A DNA stretch of 8,131 nt from Bacillota bacterium (GTDB lineage Bacteria; Bacillota; Clostridia; Christensenellales; Aristaeellaceae): assembly GCA_023459675.1 (NCBI GenBank), contig JAEWTC010000172.1:1-8131 (forward strand), in the 5' to 3' direction. Each line of letters begins with the position of its first letter. The stretch's first letter is position 1. This document shows, piece by piece, positions 6,116 to 8,131 of the stretch. The notes beneath the pieces were generated by a model. It was not told the DNA's origin, searched no databases, and was given only the letters and a program-made list of their open reading frames with translations. A program made the position numbers and the translations under genes.

Positions 6116-6703
6116 ATGCCCGGCAAAATCACCCCGGCAGTCCATGAATTCCTGGTTCGCTTCCAGCAGGGAGCGCTCAAGGAAACCGGCCGCAGGCCGC
6201 TTGCGTTTCTGCGCACGCCCATGGACGAAAGCCTCGTCGTGCCCGGCTGCCAGCGCCCCGGGTTTGTGTTTTGGCAGCCCGTTGCCTGGCCGGAGGGCGG
6301 GGCGCCGCTTGGCGGGCATGCAGCATCGTTTCATACGGATATCGTGGAGTATCTGTCCGTATGCCAAATGCTGGAGGTTCGCTTCAAGCTGCCCGTCACG
6401 CCGGTGAAAAGCCCGCTGAGCTTTCTGTTTGACCGCGTGTTTGAAACCTATGCGAACACCCTTTCCGCGCCGCCTTCCCAGGCGCTTGAGGAGGCGTTGT
6501 TTGCGGGCGGGTTCGGCGATCCCGCCAAGCCCGCGTTTTGCATGGCGGCAACCTGCGACGGCCTGGAACCCCTGCGCATGATGCTTTCCGCGGCCGACGG
6601 CCAGATGTTCGTGCTGCGCGCCTATGACGCGGACCAGCCCGTGTACTGCCAGATTACGCTGGAACGTTTGCTTCCCAAGCTGCGTTTCGTTTACGAGTTC
6701 TGA
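6116..6703 (+). CDS. Syd-like protein (SUKH superfamily candidate)
   Basis: A 195-residue protein resembling the SecY-interacting protein Syd (181 residues in E. coli) by eye along its length. GFVFWQPVAWPE (49-60) parallels the YWQP motif of Syd. SFHTDIVEYLSVCQMLEVRFKL (71-92) parallels the conserved helix ending in a Tyr-containing repeat. LSFLFDRVFETYANTL (101-116) parallels the DDF and following helix. PAFCMAATCDGLEPLRMMLSAADGQMFV (139-166) parallels the TLFIA and NLSGEV strands, and ITLERLLPKLRF (180-191) the final SLAEFL helix. Syd belongs with Smi1/Knr4 and US22 proteins in the SUKH superfamily, many of which neutralise toxins. The start ATG is chosen for GGGAG (6103-6107) 8 bases upstream; an in-frame GTG at 6107 is the alternative. 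The frame stays open upstream to 5885 only as an overlap with the previous gene. Alignment is by memory, so the family call is tentative. Confidence 0.6.
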   Translation: MPGKITPAVHEFLVRFQQGALKETGRRPLAFLRTPMDESLVVPGCQRPGFVFWQPVAWPEGGAPLGGHAASFHTDIVEYLSVCQMLEVRFKLPVTPVKSPLSFLFDRVFETYANTLSAPPSQALEEALFAGGFGDPAKPAFCMAATCDGLEPLRMMLSAADGQMFVLRAYDADQPVYCQITLERLLPKLRFVYEF

Positions 6704-6728
6704 TGCATCACCGCGAAAGGAAACAGCC

Positions 6729-8131
6729 ATGATCACCGGCGCACAGGGCATCGTCAGTTATGCGGGTCTATCCAAAAACGCGCTGCTTTCCGGCGCGGAG
6801 TTTCCCGTTTGGCAAGGCGAGCTTCCCGCCCGTTTCCGGGATTTCATCCCGTTGTTTCCCGCGGAAATGATCCAGAATATGGAGTACGTGGGCAAGGAGT
6901 CCGAAGAGAACAAGTTCGCCGCTCCCAGCGGCTTTTCCACCGATCCCGCCGCGTATCACCGCAAGATGTTTCTGGAAACCCCGTCGCTGTATGCGGGGGA
7001 TAACTGGAACCGCAACTTCGGTTACGACGGCTCCTATCAGGGGCGGGGCGTTTTTACCGTGGACGCCGCCTGGGCAGATGCTTTTCCTCAGTACCGCCCG
7101 TTTCTGGGCGAGCGGCTGGTGGTGCACCTCATCGGCGGCGGCTGCCAGGCCGTGGCCGTGCCCGAGAGCCTGAAGATCCGTTCCGGCTTTCTGGACAGGC
7201 TGGAGGAGGTGCTGGAGATCACGGCGCGGGTGCAGTCGTTCGTCCGGTATGCCGCGGCCTGCGTACGCTCCGGCGAGCCCTACGATGCGGACGTTTGCGC
7301 CGCCGAATACCTGCAAACCACGGACCGGCAGGCCGTAAACGTTACCCAGCGGGAACTGGAGCTTACCCTCCAGCGCAGGGCTATGGCGCAGGGCAGGCGC
7401 GCGGCGGACGGCGGCGAGATGTTTTATTTGCAAAAAGCGCGGCAGGCGGGGCGTATCGGCCAATATCAGCCGTACCGCTACGCGTGCGATTTCTTTACGG
7501 AACAAACGGTAACGCCTGCGTTTGTCCGCCTGGCGCAGCCCTATACCGAAGGGCTGGATTTTGTCAGCGATTTTTGGATACCCTACGCGGAGGTTTTGCC
7601 CTACGTCACCCACGGCGGCACGGCGCTGCAAATGCGCGCGCTGTGTGAAAGCTTCCAGATCGCCCCGGCGTTCGACCCCGAGACCGGCGGCGGCGTTTAT
7701 CCGAACGCCCTGCGCGTTGCCGTGATCCGCGACCGGGAACTGACGATCATGACCGCCGAAGCGCTCAACAACGGCGCGTACGGAAGCGGCCTGAACGCGG
7801 ACGGCCGGATGTGCAGGCATGTGTTCATTGCAAACAGCCTGGAGCAGATTCGCGCCCGCCGCATCGACGTGGAAAAGATCACCTTCCGCTGTGACAGCGA
7901 TCCGCTGCCGCCAGAACAGTTTTTGGCCCAGCGCAAACGCGCGAAGGCGCAGGAAGCGAAGGGCAGGCTGATCGACGCGCTGTACCGGCTGTACATGGCG
8001 CAAAGCGGCGGGGAGGCGGACGCGGAAACGCTGCGCCGCCTGCGGGAAAAGGCAAACGCGCTGCTTGCCGCCGTGCCCGAAAACGGCGGGGGAGTCAGCG
8101 GGTACGATTCGGACATCCGGTATCTGCGCCA
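6729..8131 (+). CDS. Large unrecognised protein, 3' end beyond the window
   Basis: The frame stays open from the ATG at 6729 to the last base: at least 467 residues and no stop. AAAGGA (6716-6721) sits 7 bases upstream, and the gap to the preceding gene is 25 bases, so it is the third member of the unit. I do not recognise the family. The N-terminal 140 residues are rich in aromatics and Gly/Asp (AGDNWNRNFGYDGSYQGRG around 89-107). A long helical part follows, including LEEVLEITARVQSFVRYAAACVR, split by loops, and later a YVTHGGTALQMRALCESF segment with a Gly-rich ETGGGVYPNALRVAVIRDRELTIM strand-loop. The last 60 visible residues (QFLAQRKRAKAQEAKGRLIDALYRLYMA, then ETLRRLREKANALLAAV) are charged and probably helical or coiled coil. 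There is no signal peptide or membrane helix. Possible toxin, scaffold or envelope role is not supported by any motif I can name. Base composition matches its neighbours. Confidence 0.8.
   Translation, partial: MITGAQGIVSYAGLSKNALLSGAEFPVWQGELPARFRDFIPLFPAEMIQNMEYVGKESEENKFAAPSGFSTDPAAYHRKMFLETPSLYAGDNWNRNFGYDGSYQGRGVFTVDAAWADAFPQYRPFLGERLVVHLIGGGCQAVAVPESLKIRSGFLDRLEEVLEITARVQSFVRYAAACVRSGEPYDADVCAAEYLQTTDRQAVNVTQRELELTLQRRAMAQGRRAADGGEMFYLQKARQAGRIGQYQPYRYACDFFTEQTVTPAFVRLAQPYTEGLDFVSDFWIPYAEVLPYVTHGGTALQMRALCESFQIAPAFDPETGGGVYPNALRVAVIRDRELTIMTAEALNNGAYGSGLNADGRMCRHVFIANSLEQIRARRIDVEKITFRCDSDPLPPEQFLAQRKRAKAQEAKGRLIDALYRLYMAQSGGEADAETLRRLREKANALLAAVPENGGGVSGYDSDIRYLR

Noticed and set aside
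6701..6710. Perfect 10-base palindrome TGATGCATCA at the stop of the Syd-like gene
   Set aside because: It has no loop, no T run and no repeat elsewhere in the window; likely chance.
6768..8003. A 411-codon open frame on the minus strand opposite the large unknown gene
   Set aside because: The plus frame has a good ribosome binding site, operon spacing and balanced composition; the minus frame is Arg/His/Ala-rich shadow.

Overview
The window reads as a chromosomal segment of a GC-rich Firmicute, most likely a gut-type Clostridia member. This is inferred from three things. The core proteins (DnaE, PepF, Cca) have the forms usual in that group. Promoters fit the vegetative sigma-A pattern closely (TTGACN, 17-base spacer, TATAAT-like). 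The ribosome binding sites are strong (AAGGAG, GGAGGG), and one gene starts at TTG. All real genes lie on the + strand; the long minus-strand frames are shadows of GC-rich coding DNA.

Bases 1-1091 hold the 3' part of dnaE (DNA polymerase III alpha), from the end of the polymerase core through the OB fold, with an unusually short C-terminal tail. An AT-rich gap follows, carrying a near-perfect promoter whose spacer contains a Gram-positive LexA (SOS) box. This promoter drives a small FMN-binding split-barrel (pyridoxamine 5'-phosphate oxidase-like) gene from a TTG start at 1176. A strong intrinsic terminator closes that unit at 1623-1651.

A second promoter at 1717-1745, overlapped by an inverted repeat that is a good operator candidate, starts a GntR/FCD-family regulator (1779-2468). 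Behind it on the same strand come pepF, an M3B oligoendopeptidase F (2535-4304), and cca, a CCA-adding enzyme (about 4343-5605). The gaps are 66 bases and at most 38 bases, with no strong terminator or promoter seen between them, so cotranscription is plausible.

The stop codon of cca overlaps the -35 box of a third promoter (5602-5630). It starts a tight three-gene unit: a 149-residue unknown protein, a 195-residue protein that looks like the Syd branch of the SUKH superfamily, and an unrecognised protein of at least 467 residues that runs off the right edge. This accessory block (5600-8131) is the least explained part. A SUKH-type immunity or cargo-binding cassette is a reasonable but unproven reading. 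I saw no RNA genes, CRISPR arrays, insertion sequences or tRNAs.
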